A stretch of 64,000 bases of DNA from Takashimella koratensis (GCA_003116875.1 BCKT01000015.1:682001-746000), one strand, 5' to 3'; counted from the first letter of the stretch, positions 11,757 through 22,432 are shown. The notes: a model not told the origin generated them from the sequence alone. Made by a program: numbers and translations.

Positions 11757-11778
11757 GTGTGTGTGTGTGTGTGTGTGT
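11757..11778. repeat. (GT)n microsatellite
   Basis: About 11 GT units, lying between the promoter region of the gene starting at 11131 and the pseudogene to the right. Confidence 0.9.
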
Positions 11779-11942
11779 TTAGCGGCCCCGTTCATTGGGT
11801 ATAGCACTTGTTCGCGTCTGTATACATTACATCACGTCCGTCGCGAGTTGATAGGTTCTGTTAACACATTAGAAACATTCTACCATTGTCATTGTTCTTG
11901 TTTCGTTGAGTTTATCATGACTTATGCTGGGTTGGGTTTTGT

Positions 11943-12530
11943 CTACTTGCGAGTACTGCCCGGGTAAGCTGAGCAAGCTGAGATCTTGTCCACGTCCGAT
12001 GAAGCGTAGAAAGCGCCACATTAGTCCCTTTGATAAGCCTGCGTTTACGCCCGTTGATCTCGGTTAATGAAGAACAATTTGAGGAGAAGTGAGTTTCAGG
12101 TGATTTACTTTGCCTCCTCGCAGGACGCTTGGAGCTGTTCGTTTTTAGAGTCGGCGTTGTCCTTGGCCGTAATGAGCGCAGCGTTACAGCTGACCCTCGG
12201 TCACGCCGGAGCAGTATTGCTGGAACGCTGAGTCGAGACATCCCGCTACTAGACACGAGTTGAGCGACCGCTGTAGCTTTGGTGACTTGTCTGGGGTAGC
12301 TAGCCTTCTGGAAGAGGATGGGGACACCAAAAGGAGGAAAGAAGGAGTGCAATTGGCGAACGCGGGCTGGCTCGGAAATTTTCGGTAGAGGTTGCAGAGA
12401 GAGCGAAGAGAGCGAGAGCGAAAGCAAGAGCCACGACCCTGGCGAGAGAAGGAAAGGGAAATGCGAGTGATGAGAGATGAATAGCAGGAGCCGAAAAACA
12501 AGGTGAAGCATGGCTCGTCCTCAAGGTGAG
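11943..12530 (-). pseudogene. broken copy of the secreted eight-cysteine family
   Basis: Three pieces align in order with the gene at 13284-14228. First comes FQQYCSGVTEGQ (about 12226-12188). This is joined directly to CNAALITAKDNADSKNEQLQ plus ASCEEAK (about 12190-12107). After an intron-like gap comes CGAFYASSDVDKISAC and a short tail ending in TAG at 11943. Compared with intact copies, roughly 100 codons are missing between the first two pieces, including the second Cys and the CxC. The join shifts the reading frame and puts TAA in the upstream frame. In the last exon the codon before CGAFY is TAA where the paralogue has TAC. The hydrophobic stretch near 12470-12400 may be the remains of the signal peptide, but no good ATG/donor pair is kept. 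Together these point to a dead gene created by an internal deletion. Confidence 0.75.
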
Positions 12531-13283
12531 AAGGTGGCGATTTCTTTCTACCTGCTCTGATCACAATCGACCCGCTCAGCCAGATGACTGAGATCAATGC
12601 AAAATAATGTGTCAATGGTTGATTGATCGATTGCACCCAGTGGAGTGACACTGGAACGCCGAAAACAGTCCGGAGATTGTCGAAAATGAGGCGAAGAAGC
12701 GAGCAAACGTGGGTACTTGGTGTATCCTCAAGGGTGATTTAGCCCTAAATTGATCGGAATAAGGGGTTATCGGAGCATCGGAAGAACTTGGATCAAACCG
12801 GTCAGCGAGACGGTGAGATGCCAAGGGTTGGATCCACTAGTCTTTGCAAGTAAAGTGGTTTGAATCTCTGCTCATGTCCGCGGGGATAGCTAATCGTTGG
12901 TGCGCAGATGATGTCGTCCGGCTCGTTTCAACATCGGACCGATGACATCGTCAGGTTTTTCAGGTTCACTAGATTCGATCACACTCGTCAGGGACCGTCA
13001 AAGTGTAAAGGTTCAGAAGGGATGTTCCAGCGAATGGCCCCGGAGTTCTTAGTTTAGTTTTCCGAGGTTCTGACGCTCAACCTGGACAAGAGGCTTCGGC
13101 TTGGGTTACGCATGCGTGCATTAAAGTGAGACGGGAATGCCAGTTGGGTCGGCGTATTAATGGCTACAGACTGTTGCTTGGAGACGATCAGTCGACTCGT
13201 AGTGATGGAGGGGGTTGCTTCTGCAAATTCGATAGGTGATGGCTTTGTTGTTCTTCGCCCGCTTGGCGTAGTCTTTGCGCGGT
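12531..13283. other. intergenic, no gene seen
   Basis: About 750 bp upstream of the pseudogene and downstream of the intact paralogue ending at 13284. Short open frames only, with no splice-consistent coding or family similarity found. Confidence 0.5.
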
Positions 13284-14228
13284 TTACCTGGTGGTACCCG
13301 AGAACGCCGAACACTCCGGGACCATCGTGTTGACGTTGGAGCTGTCGTAGAAAGCACCACAGTAATACCTGTTACCGGTGATCAGCCCGAGTGCTGCCTG
13401 AGAATCGAATCATGGCAGAGGGATGCTTGCGGGGCACATGTACTGTACTCACTTGGCGTACTCGCACGAAGCCTGGAGCTGCTCGTTTTGAGAAGAAGCA
13501 TCATCCTTGGCAGCGGTGAGTGCGGCTTGGCACAGGTCGATATCGCACTGACAGTTGGGGTCAAGAGCGAACAGCTCGGTCTGATAATGAGAAAATACAG
13601 GCAGCGAGAGAAAGCAAGTGTTAGCTTGGTCGAAGATTGTAGAAATGTACAGGGGAAAAGGGAGAAGACTGGGTACTTACGTTGAGAGCGTAGAGGACTC
13701 CGGTGACACTGTAGAGAATGTTGGAGACGATACCAGTGGTGATTGCGTCAGAGAGGTCTTGGACTTCGGGAGTCGAGCTGAACAAAGACTCGACAGACTT
13801 GAGCAGGCTGTCGGCGTTGGTGTTGATGTTTGCACCCTAGTGTCATCAATCGAAAGTCAGCTATCGTCTCCCAGGTGAATATGAGATATGGGCTATACAC
13901 CGAGGATGAGACCCGCTCCTGAACTCACGGTGAACGCCAGTTCCATCCCGCCGACGAGGGCGACGGGGCACACCAGCGACTCGAGTTGAGACAAAGTCAC
14001 GCCCGAGCAAGTCTGCTGGTACGTCGGGTCCGTTGGGGTGATGTCTCGCTTCGAGACCTTGGCAGGCACCGCTGCGGCGTTGACTAAGAGAAGAGGTACG
14101 TATGAGTGATGACTCCAAGGCAAAGCTGGGGTGGGTATGGGATTGTTTGTCCAGTGGTGAAGGAAGGGCGGTGACAACTTACTGCAGGCAACAGAGGCGA
14201 GGAGGGGAAGGGCGAGGGAGAAGCGCAT
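13284..14228 (-). CDS. secreted eight-cysteine protein, family member 3
   Basis: About 190 residues in five exons. The signal peptide is MRFSLALPLLASVAC, with cleavage likely near NAAAVPA, followed by a KR site (KVSKRDITP) suitable for Kex2. The mature part holds eight Cys: QTCSGVTLSQLESLVC (C-x12-C), CQCDIDLC (CxC-x4-C), then C-x21-C-x6-C-x15-C ending just before the stop (TAA, 13284). Between the two halves lies an amphipathic stretch (NTNADSLLKSVESLFSS to NILYSVTGVLYALN). Exon joins fall after ELAFT, after YALN and inside EYAK, as in the neighbours. This is the best-preserved copy and the reference for the family. The protein has no membrane segment or GPI signal at its C-terminus, so it should be released. 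Function is unknown. Confidence 0.87.
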
Positions 14229-14327
14229 TGTGGTAAGGTAGCCGGTGTGGGTTGGGGAAGAACCAAGAGAGAAGAAGAGAGACGATGGAAGAGCTTTGGG
14301 GAAACGGACGACACAGAATCGTCTGCC

Positions 14328-14337
14328 TTATATATGT
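14328..14337 (-). promoter_or_regulatory. TATA box of the secreted protein gene starting at 14228
   Basis: On the minus strand ATATATAAGG lies about 100 bp before the ATG, in the same place as in the paralogue at 11131. Confidence 0.55.
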
Positions 14338-14876
14338 CGGTCGACCTCAGCGATGAGGTAGCCACGAGCTCGGCCCTATAAATCTGCAGCGCGAAAAAGC
14401 AAGGCCTCGTTTATTATTTCATCTAGTCTACCTCGTATCTACCTTCTGGCCTAAGCTCATCGCTACCGTCTCATCTGACCCCCTATGCCCCGGGATGATT
14501 ACTTCATGACGTTGTGAGATTAAGAGATCGAAGCATGTGTCAAGTCTCAGATCCGGCGGTTAGTCCGTTTAGACTTGTAGGCGGATAAGGTTTTTCTCCT
14601 CCCCTGCAGGGAAGATAGCCACTAACCGACCCAGAGACGGTCAAATGGACCCAGCGGTCCTTCTCGCCGGACGCTACAGTGCAGTATGTCGAAGACACAT
14701 GCTGACCACCATATCCTGCTGACGTCGGTTTATTGGTATCAGGGTTCGATTCCGACGCTAGACCATGGAAATTAAGCACTGCATCATGGCTAGTCTACTG
14801 TACAAACGTATCACTGATACCGGGTTGGTTTTCAGTGAACCTGACTCTCTGACGGTGAACAGCGCGCGGTGAGGGG
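14338..14876. other. intergenic, no gene seen
   Basis: Distal promoter of the secreted gene starting at 14228 and 3' flank of PRP31. A GGTTCGATTCC string at 14743-14753 resembles a tRNA B box, but no matching A box or cloverleaf is present. Confidence 0.5.
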
Positions 14877-17021
14877 TTACTTTTGACCCGGGATCGTGCT
14901 GGACGACTTTTGAACATGCGTAAACGTACCGCTGGCGAACCATCGGTCGTTGGCCTCCTTGACACGCTGAGCAGCCGCGAGTGAAGGCGTTGCAATCTCA
15001 AGACCTTGGACAGGGGTGAAACTGAGCGAAGTCGAGGTACCAGATGCCGCGTCGGACGACATGGAGCGGCCCAAGAGTTGGGTACGAAGCTGGTTTCGGC
15101 GTGACAACTTGGCTGTAGGGTAGGAAAAAGTCGTTGAACGTAAAGTGGAGCGACGACAGATTGGGGGTCAATGAAATTTCCGGTCGGATGGTTGGAACAA
15201 AGGATACAGGGTAAAATGGTCAGCAAAAACCGCGTCACAATGCCCAAATACCCCCTCAAAGCGGGGATAGGAAAACGAAAACCAGGATTACTCACCCTTG
15301 GACTTAGCATCGATCATGGACGCGCGAACTCGGCCTGCCGAACCGACCATACCAAGGCCCACAGTCTCGTCATCCATGTCTGCCTCCTCCTCGGCTTTCC
15401 CAAATTCGACTCGGTTCTGTAACTTGCGGAGCTCGGTCTGGGCGTACGCCTCTTTCTGTCTCCGAGCGCTAGAGGACATCAGCAGTGATCGAGGCCAAGT
15501 GAAGCATCAGACGACGTATCCATGTGAGACGTTGGGAAACACGTGAAACTTGAAACCCCTGACTTACCGCTTACCACCCCGCTTCTTCCTCGCCGTCTCT
15601 TGAGGGATCGGCAACGCCTTGGTGATCTTGTTAGGTGGTGGTTCGGACATCTTGTCGATCCTCTTTTGCAGCTCAAAGTACAGAGACTTCCCATACGACC
15701 CATCTCGGCTGCCCTTCCCTGCGTCGGCACGGGCGGCAAGAATGACTTTGGCGGAGACCGCGCGCTGAGCCCGGATCCGGTCCTCAACGGCGGCAGATTG
15801 GACAAGCGCAGATTGGAAGATGAACCCGACGTGACGTTGGTTGCCCGCGGCGGATAAGTGGGAAGTCGCAAGAGTCTTCTTCAACGACCCGAACAACTGC
15901 ATAGGGTTGGATGTCAGCGACAGTTCATGTGGAAGGCAGAGAGAAGTAGACGAACCACTCACCATGACGTTGCAGCTCGGGGTGCGGGAGAAGGCGAGCA
16001 AACCACCCGCGAGACCGAGAAGCTTCGCTGCGATACCAGTCCCGACGATGGCGCTGAGATTAGGGGCGACAACTGCCATCCGACTCTCGACGTAGTTGAA
16101 AATCGTCTCCCTTGCCTGCCTCAACTCATCGGCCACATCGATCGCCCGCAACACCGTCAACATCTCCGCGTTACTCATAACTCTGCCTCTGGTCGCCGTC
16201 GCCGTAAGCGTGATCGAAAGGATCGTCGCTGGCGGCAACGTGTTCGTCAGGTTCGCTTTCGTCAAGTCCTCGACGTTCCCGATAGCCTTGACAGCGGCAA
16301 TGTACGTCCAGGGATCACCGATGAGCTGTTCGAGTTCCGGGAAACGAGGGTTGTAGTGGTCTCGAATGAATTTGTGAACAAGGAGGATCTCGTTATCAAC
16401 TTCGACGGACATGTTGTTCGCGTTAACGATCAAGTGGTATTCTGGGTTCTCCTCGAGTGGGCCGCCAGAGGGGGACATGTCGGACGGGTTGGCTCGGAAC
16501 TTTTTGATATCCTGGAGGAGGGCGACAAGGGACGTATCAGCGGTGTCGTCTCGCGTAGCCTTGTACCAATTGGGATAGATAGTCGACCAAGCTTCACTCA
16601 CCGCGAGAACATCCTTCAACTTCCTCCCCGTCATCAACACGGCGACGCTCGACACATCCGCTACACTCTTCATATCCGTCCTCTCCACATCTTCCTCATC
16701 CAGCTCTTCGGCAGGCTTGACACCACCTTCAGGGACATACCCGACGAAATCACTCCCGTCCTCCATCTTCACATCCATGTCATCCTCAGGCTCCTCCTTG
16801 ACCTGCGGTATCCCTTCCAGCTCATCATCGTCGTCCTCGAGCGAGTCCGCAAGGGAGCGTTTGCCACCCGCCCCGTTCGATGAGGAGGGTGCCGCTGGCG
16901 CTCGAAATGGGGAAGGGGGAGGAGGCATCATGCTCTTTGACGAGGAAGGGCGGGGAGCGGGTTCCGGCTCGCCGTCCGAGAGCCCGTCGAGGTCCGCGAG
17001 GAGCGAGTCGGCGAGAGACAT
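14877..17021 (-). CDS. PRP31: U4/U6 snRNP splicing factor Prp31
   Basis: Prp31 (about 600 residues) binds the U4 snRNA-15.5K complex through its NOP domain and holds the U4/U6.U5 tri-snRNP together. Four exons: 17021-15963, 15896 to about 15569, about 15470-15292, and about 15116-14877. Features in order: an acidic N-terminus ([17 protein letters not shown] and a DDDDELEG patch, residues 1-100); the NOSIC-like coiled region (about residues 150-280); and the NOP core, where exon 1 ends in SRTPSCNVM and exon 2 continues QLFGSLKK. Then comes [10 protein letters not shown] and the signature [20 protein letters not shown], which is created by a splice and is the classic Prp31 C-terminal start. The rest is a basic C-terminal domain. 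Its 5' end faces OST3, with 240 bp between the two start codons, so the promoter is bidirectional. Confidence 0.97.
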
Positions 17022-17261
17022 GGTCAGTGGGTGGGGGCTGTGGATGATGAGGAAACAGGACGAGTGTTGTCAGGATTTGACTTTTGAGCTTGGTTGATGT
17101 GCTAAAGAGGGGGGTTGAATAGATTCGCCGTATTCTGATCGGCTGTTGCTGTCGCGCTGTCACTCGTCACCGCAGCCATCCACCATCTACCACATCTTGG
17201 TCCATCCTCATCTTCACCCCTTCTAAAAGCAAGTCGAGCGCGCTCTCTTGCACCCGACACC

Positions 17262-18501
17262 ATGCGCTTCTCCCTCTCCGCCCTCCCTTACCTCGCCCTG
17301 GTCGCAGGCACCCTGGCGCACGCTGCCGACGCATCACACTGGGCTTCTCTCGCGGCCAAATCCAAGTCGGGGGTCATCAAGCTTACTTCGGAGAGCTACG
17401 ACGAGCTCTTGTCGGGTGCCGACCGTGAATACAGTGTCTCGGTCGTGCTTACCGCCCTTCCTGCCAATTTCAAATGCCAGCCGTGCCAGTGAGTGGAATC
17501 TCATACTCTTGGCGACTTGTTGGAGCTGCGCAGTTACTTTGCGTCGAGATGAGAGTCGCGATGAACGTGCTGACCAGCTCAAAGGGAGTTCGACCCGCTT
17601 TGGCACCAGGTCTCCAGCTCATGGAAGCGTAAACCAAGAGACGTTCGAGACCAACACTTCTTCGCCCAACTTGACTTTTCCGACGGTCAAGCAGTGTACC
17701 AGCGTGTAAGTCGACATCACCTTTGGCCTGCCTCCTTTCTTCGCGTTGCTGACAGCTACGGGTAGCTTGGGTTGACGACTGCGCCAACGATCCAATTCCA
17801 CCCGGCTTTGGAGGGACCCAACAAGAGTAACAAGCTCTCTGTTCTCACTTATGACTTGAACCGCGCGTACGTGATCTTCCCCCCTGCTTTATTCTCCCTC
17901 CTTGCTGACCTGTTCGCAGCGGCCTCAGCGTAGCCCCTTTGCACGGCTGGATCTCGAACCTCACTCCCGAGAGCTTCGAGCTTCACCGTCCCTTCAACCC
18001 TATCCCCTTCATCGCCGCTCCACTTCTCCTTGCTGGTGCAGGGATCCTCCTCTACTCGTTGCACCCCTACATTATCCCCGTCATCCAGTCCCGGATCATT
18101 TGGGGGATCATCAGCATCCTCATGATCCTCACTTTCACCTCGGGGTACATGTGGAACAAGATCAAGAACGCACCTTACGTCGCTATGCAAGATGGGAAAG
18201 CGAGCTGGCTCGCTGGCGGGTTCCAGAACCAGCTCGGTCTCGAGTCTCAGGTCATCGCTACTCTTTGTAAGTTGCACGCAATATGTGCGAATCAGCCAGC
18301 GCTGATTGAGCATCGTGCATTACAGACGGAACACTCGCATTCTGTGTCGTCGTCTTGACGGTATTCGTCCCATCCCAGAACTCGCCAATCAAACAACGAA
18401 TCGGCGTTTACCTCTGGCTCGGTATGCTCGTCATCATGTTCAGCATCCTTTTCCGTATCTTCCGTATCAAGAACGGCGGGTACCCCTTCTCGCTGCTCTG
18501 A
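17262..18501 (+). CDS. OST3: oligosaccharyltransferase subunit Ost3/Ost6
   Basis: Subunit of the ER oligosaccharyltransferase. Its lumenal thioredoxin-like domain holds partly folded substrates by mixed disulfide so that their Asn sites are glycosylated. Five exons (17262-17488, 17585-17705, 17766-17866, 17920-18266, 18326-18501) give 323 residues. A signal peptide (MRFSLSALPYLALVAGTLA) is followed by the thioredoxin fold with the redox motif CQPC at residues 73-76, just before the first splice. Next comes TTAPTIQFHP with the cis-proline, then four membrane segments: IAAPLLLAGAGILLYSL, IIWGIISILMILTFTSGYMW, LAFCVVVLTVFV and GVYLWLGMLVIMFSILFRIF. This is the usual length and topology. It shares a pathway with the dolichol kinase in this window but not a promoter. 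Confidence 0.95.
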
Positions 18502-18887
18502 GCCAAGGGTTGCGACGAGGTGTGGGGATAGAAACGTGTGTGGAGTGGCACATTGTGAGAAGGCGACAAAGTCGGCCGAGGTGGTCCGATAAGAGCAAAC
18601 TGCATATACGTGGTCGAGGCGGAGATCTCGCCATGCATCCTTTGATCAGCAGGCAATGGTGAGGGTTTTAAATTGACTAGAGCTCTTGCTGTTTGCTTGA
18701 TCCTTTCAGGAAAGGCCAAGTGGTTGTACAGCCTTTTCTTTCTGGCGGTTTCCAGCGTTCGTGACAAATGGGAAATCTTTCAGATATCACCAAGCGCAGG
18801 TGAATTTGTCTTCGAGTGATCCGAGTCTTGACTTTTGACATTACAACATTCTCTTATTCCCACCAATCAGCAAAACCATTCTGAAGG

Positions 18888-19311
18888 ATGAGCTCTTCAA
18901 CCATGCCTGATGCCGAATTGGAAAGGATCTGGGTATGCGGAACTACCAGCTTGGATCACTGGCTTCGGTCACGTCTTCTTCAAGTATAGGACCAGAACTT
19001 TGCTCCAACGCATGGCCATTGGGCATCGTGACAAAGCCGTGAGCTGGAACAACAGCTTGCCCCCAGCTTACCAGTTCGACGAATCTTGTTTTGACAACCC
19101 CAAACTTGTTCGAGCTTTGAGCGTGCTCGCGAAGCCTTGCAAACACACAGATGTGATGCTGTCATGGCCAAACGAAGCTCTCATTGCCGCGTTACAGACC
19201 GACGCGCGGCCGACAAATCTCGATGACCGCCCAAACGGCCAACAACTAAAGGAGGTTAGTTGCGGTGTGTTCTTCCTTTTTCCCTATGTTCTCACACAGC
19301 GCGCGTCATGA
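18888..19311 (+). CDS. small orphan protein, WN/YQ family copy 1
   Basis: Predicted protein of 108 residues, not similar to any family I know. Proposed exons are 18888-18932, 18985-19254 and 19300-19311. An unspliced frame from 18910 is also open and would change only the N-terminus and the region near the end. The core SWNNSLPPAYQFDESCFDNP followed by KLVRAL aligns with VWNEELEGEYQIPYNYLNDT then RLTRIF in the gene at 20492, and with RNNALPQTHKIPEEYLKQ then PRL in the fragment at 19641-19922. So this is the first of three tandem diverged copies. No signal peptide or membrane segment is seen. The stop overlaps the ATG of the next candidate start (19308), which is unusual for a fungus and leaves the 3' end open to revision. 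Confidence 0.5.
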
Positions 19312-19922
19312 GCTACCTCCCCTCCACGCCNNNNNNNNNNNNNNNNNNNNNNNNNNNNNNNNNNNNNNNNNNNNNNNNNNNNNNNNNNNNNNNNNNNNNN
19401 NNNNNNNNNNNNNNNNNNNNNNNNNNNNNNCCCCCCCCCCAATTATATTTTAGCCAAAAACCCTCGCTTCCAACTGCCACTCCCCTCCTTCGCTCTTTCC
19501 TAACCCCCATCCTCAGCACCACCCAACCTCACTCGGGCTCGATAAACAATGACCACCAGGTCAACCAGAACTACCTCAAGAGGAACTTCCACGTTCGCCC
19601 GGCATGGAACACTTCGCACGCCGACTCGCGACAACAGCACATGAACCTTGCCGAGCAGCGCAACAACGCTTTACCCCAGACGCACAAGATCCCTGAGGAA
19701 TACCTCAAACAGCCCCGCCTCATGCCTGGCTACATGAACGTCAACCAGCCGACTCCGTACACGACCCTGGCAGCGAACATGCAGAACTGGATCGACACCA
19801 AGATCAGCAAGGAGAAGTCGGCCTATCAGGCGACTGGGCAGAACGCGTACCTCCAGAGACTTTTGGACGCACAGCAGACCCAGAAAGTTGTGCGAGGGAT
19901 GAACAACGGCGCGCGTTGGTAA
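19308..19922 (+). CDS. small orphan protein, WN/YQ family copy 2, crossed by assembly gap
   Basis: A candidate N-terminus (MSYLPST, ATG at 19308) runs into the unsequenced stretch 19331-19430. The 3' part is open from the gap to TGG TAA at 19920-19922 and ends VVRGMNNGARW. If the upstream start is wrong, an in-frame ATG at 19641 gives 93 residues. The segment RNNALPQTHKIPEEYLKQPR aligns with the core of the copies at 18888 and 20492. Helical, glutamine-rich C-terminal part; no signal or membrane segment. Because the gap length is arbitrary, exon structure cannot be settled. A CAG at 19550-19552 or the TTTTAG at about 19449-19454 may be acceptors. Confidence 0.45.
   Translation: MSYLPSTXXXXXXXXXXXXXXXXXXXXXXXXXXXXXXXXXXPPPQLYFSQKPSLPTATPLLRSFLTPILSTTQPHSGSINNDHQVNQNYLKRNFHVRPAWNTSHADSRQQHMNLAEQRNNALPQTHKIPEEYLKQPRLMPGYMNVNQPTPYTTLAANMQNWIDTKISKEKSAYQATGQNAYLQRLLDAQQTQKVVRGMNNGARW
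19331..19430. other. assembly gap (100 N)
   Basis: Exactly 100 N, the conventional size for a gap of unknown length. The right edge begins with ten C, a sign of homopolymer trouble in sequencing or assembly. It disrupts an orphan gene. Confidence 0.98.
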
Positions 19923-20491
19923 GTGATCAATTTCTTTACCCCATCACCCCACCGGTGGTGATCCGCTACCAGACTTGTCTTTAGAGACCATGCTTGCACC
20001 GCCCAAGCCGATCGACAATCGAGGCTCGGTGTGAATGACCCAAGCTCATGTCCTATCCGCCAGGAAGTGCTTTTCTTGTCCATATCACAACACCGTCGCT
20101 CTCCGATAGTTCATGTCTTTCAAGGGCCATAACGACCTTGACGTGGTTTCGATTTTCACTGAGCGTTCCCACCGTACCATTATTGCAGCGATGTGAGAAA
20201 CATGCCTACATGATCAAGACGAGGAAGAGATGAGGTGCGAACAAGATCCACCCACGCCAGTCCTCGCTATTCACATTCTCATTTTGTCAGACGTTCTTGT
20301 GACCGTTGTCTTCACAACCTCTCATGGTGAGCGGCGGGGTGGAGTAGAGACTCCTTTGAATCCGCGATATCATCCCAGCAACAAAACTCACCGCAATGTT
20401 GAGCGACGGGCAGCCAACCGTCCATGTACGATGGCATAAAAGGGCTGCAAATCCACATATACATCGCCCATGATCCCCATATCTGAGCAAA

Positions 20492-20953
20492 ATGTCCACG
20501 TACTACACCTCAACTAGTTCAGCTGAGAGCTCTGCTTGGAAGAAACGGCTCTCTTGTTTCAACAAAGCATTAGCATCGAAGACGCTCCGCGATGCACAGC
20601 ATCACCTCCAGCAAGCGACCGTCTGGAATGAAGAGTTGGAAGGCGAGTATCAAATCCCTTATAACTACTTGAACGACACTCGTCTCACTCGCATCTTTGC
20701 CGGTTATCATAATCGTATTACCTTCAATATCATGACAGACGAGATCCAGTCTAAAGCCAAACTGAACGCAGATATTGTGTCTTCGACGACGCTCGCTCAG
20801 TTGAGTGCGCTGTCAGAGAGGTATTTACTCGGAATGGTCAATATCCGACAAGGGCAATGGGATACCATGGTGGAGCAAAGGAACACGCAAACACAGGCGG
20901 CAAACCAGATCTTGTCTCTTGCAGCCAGCATCTACGAGGACGCTCGTCGCTGA
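20492..20953 (+). CDS. small orphan protein, WN/YQ family copy 3
   Basis: Intronless frame of 153 codons from ATG at 20492, with a TATA-like CATAAAAGG about 55 bp upstream. The protein starts MSTYYTSTSSAESSAWKKRL and is mostly helical. The core VWNEELEGEYQIPYNYLNDT is followed by RLTRIFAGYHNR, then glutamine- and alanine-rich helices to the end (SLAASIYEDARR). It is the most complete copy of the three-member tandem set. No signal peptide, membrane segment or catalytic motif is visible. Gene function unknown; the reality of the gene is supported mainly by conservation among the copies. Confidence 0.6.
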   Translation: MSTYYTSTSSAESSAWKKRLSCFNKALASKTLRDAQHHLQQATVWNEELEGEYQIPYNYLNDTRLTRIFAGYHNRITFNIMTDEIQSKAKLNADIVSSTTLAQLSALSERYLLGMVNIRQGQWDTMVEQRNTQTQAANQILSLAASIYEDARR

Positions 20954-21092
20954 GACAGAGGCTTGGTTTAATAGCAAAAGCGCGTGAATGCAGATGAGTG
21001 GTAGATCGGTGGTATGCATGATACAGTGTGAAATGAGGTGAGCAAGCGTTTGAGTAACTCGCCCAAAGATAATTGGTCCGCTGTAGCCTTCC

Positions 21093-22432
21093 TCATCGCC
21101 ATCGAGGTCCACCCCTCCAGACCTGGCCAACACGACCGCGGCGAACCATTGATGCCGCTGCAACGCCTGCGAGGATCCCACCGATGTGCGCAGACGAGTC
21201 GACTCCCGAGTTTGGTCTACCAAACGCGGAGAACAAGTCCCACTGTAGAGCAGATCGATCTTGTCAGCTAAGAGCATCATGATCATCTAGCTAGAGAGAG
21301 ACGTACGGCAAAGATACCGCCAATCATGAGCCATGCTGGCATCGGAACGACGAAGAAGAGTAGGAAGGTGGTGTTGGGGAACAAGGCGCCGTAGAAAGCT
21401 GCGTGGTGTTAGCTGAAACCTTCTTCTAATCGGTGCAGCTGACATACCGAGAGAAGCATAGATGGCACCTGAAGCACCCTCACTACCCGCCCATCGGTCA
21501 CCTCGCATTCGGTGGTATAGCAATGACGAGAGGGAAGCCACGACTCCGCCTCCGAGATACAGGCCGAGGAAGTAAGCCGATCCGACGAGCCTGTCAAGTG
21601 TCAGTAAGCTCTGGAAGCGGAGGCGAACAAACAACAGCTTACGACGCAGCAGCCGGGGCGACAAAGTAAAGACCCAAGCAGTTGATCAGGATATGCGTCC
21701 CCGAAGAGTGCGAGAAAGACGAGGTAATGAGTGTCCATCTGCGGTAAGAGATCAGCGAGAGTCGGCGCACAGGACAAATGGCTCCAGCTTACAATCGTCC
21801 TGCCATGACGTTTGCCTCGTTGAGGACAAAGTTGTCGACCATGAATCGGTACAACGCTGGATCTCGGAATCGTTGCTGCTTGGGTGTCAGGACAAACTTC
21901 ACCCAAAATAGCTCTTGTCCTTCGATCGGTCTTCACTCACGTAGCTAGAGATGGCATACTGCCAGATCAAGAACACAGCCACGTTGATCCCAATAAGACC
22001 GTAAATCACAAACTGTGAAGGTATGCTATCGATCCTGTACTTGAAATTGGTCCACCAAGATCCCCCAGGCCGAGGCGAGCCGCCGTACCCTCCTCCGCCT
22101 CGGGGATAATATGTCTGCCGAATCGCACTGGATTTTGATGACGAGAACGTTCGTTTCAACAACGACGACGTGAGTGAGAAGGGCGACCTCAGAAAACTTC
22201 CAGGATTTGCGCTGAGAGGAGCTGGTCGCTTGGCTAGGAGGGTGGAGGTCGAGGTTGGGAGTCTAGGTTGGAGAGAGAGGGAGGATGGAAAGAACTGCCG
22301 TGTTGTCGAGGACGACTGAAGGCGTAGAGGGGAAGAGGAGAAGAATCGTGGGGACAACGACGAATGCGTCGCAGTCGAGCCGCAGCGCGTGACCGCTGTA
22401 GAGAGCCACGGGGCTAGTCGAGCTGCCGACAT
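21093..22432 (-). CDS. PCP1: mitochondrial rhomboid protease (Pcp1/PARL type)
   Basis: Intramembrane serine protease of the mitochondrial inner membrane. In yeast it processes the cytochrome c peroxidase precursor and the dynamin Mgm1. The N-terminus (residues 1-110) is Ser/Arg-rich and almost free of acidic residues, a typical matrix-targeting presequence. Membrane segments follow: FVIYGLIGINVAVFLIWQYA, then LWTLITSSFSHSSGTHILIN (with the conserved loop and His-x-x-x-Asn), YFLGLYLGGGVVASL, the active-site segment GSEGASGAIYASL (Ser of GASG), FLLFFVVPMPAWLMIGGIF, and finally SGVDSSAHIGGILAG, which supplies the catalytic His. The last exon begins WDLFSAFGRPNS after an acceptor at about 21257 and ends in a short basic tail (GPRWR, TGA at 21093). 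Six exons; the gene shares a 309-bp bidirectional promoter region with ENP2. Confidence 0.95.

Noticed and set aside
9940..14228. CFEM domain in the secreted eight-Cys proteins
   Set aside because: CxC preceded by Asp and the final C-x15-C fit, but the first Cys are spaced C-x12-C instead of C-x3-C and the CxC is followed by C-x21-C, unlike CFEM. Kept only as a possible distant resemblance.
14743..14753. GGTTCGATTCC, a tRNA B-box-like string
   Set aside because: No A box at the right distance and no acceptor, D or anticodon stems can be drawn; the T stem itself has mismatches.
15858..16883. 341-codon plus-strand frame
   Set aside because: Antisense to the long first exon of PRP31; no domain character.
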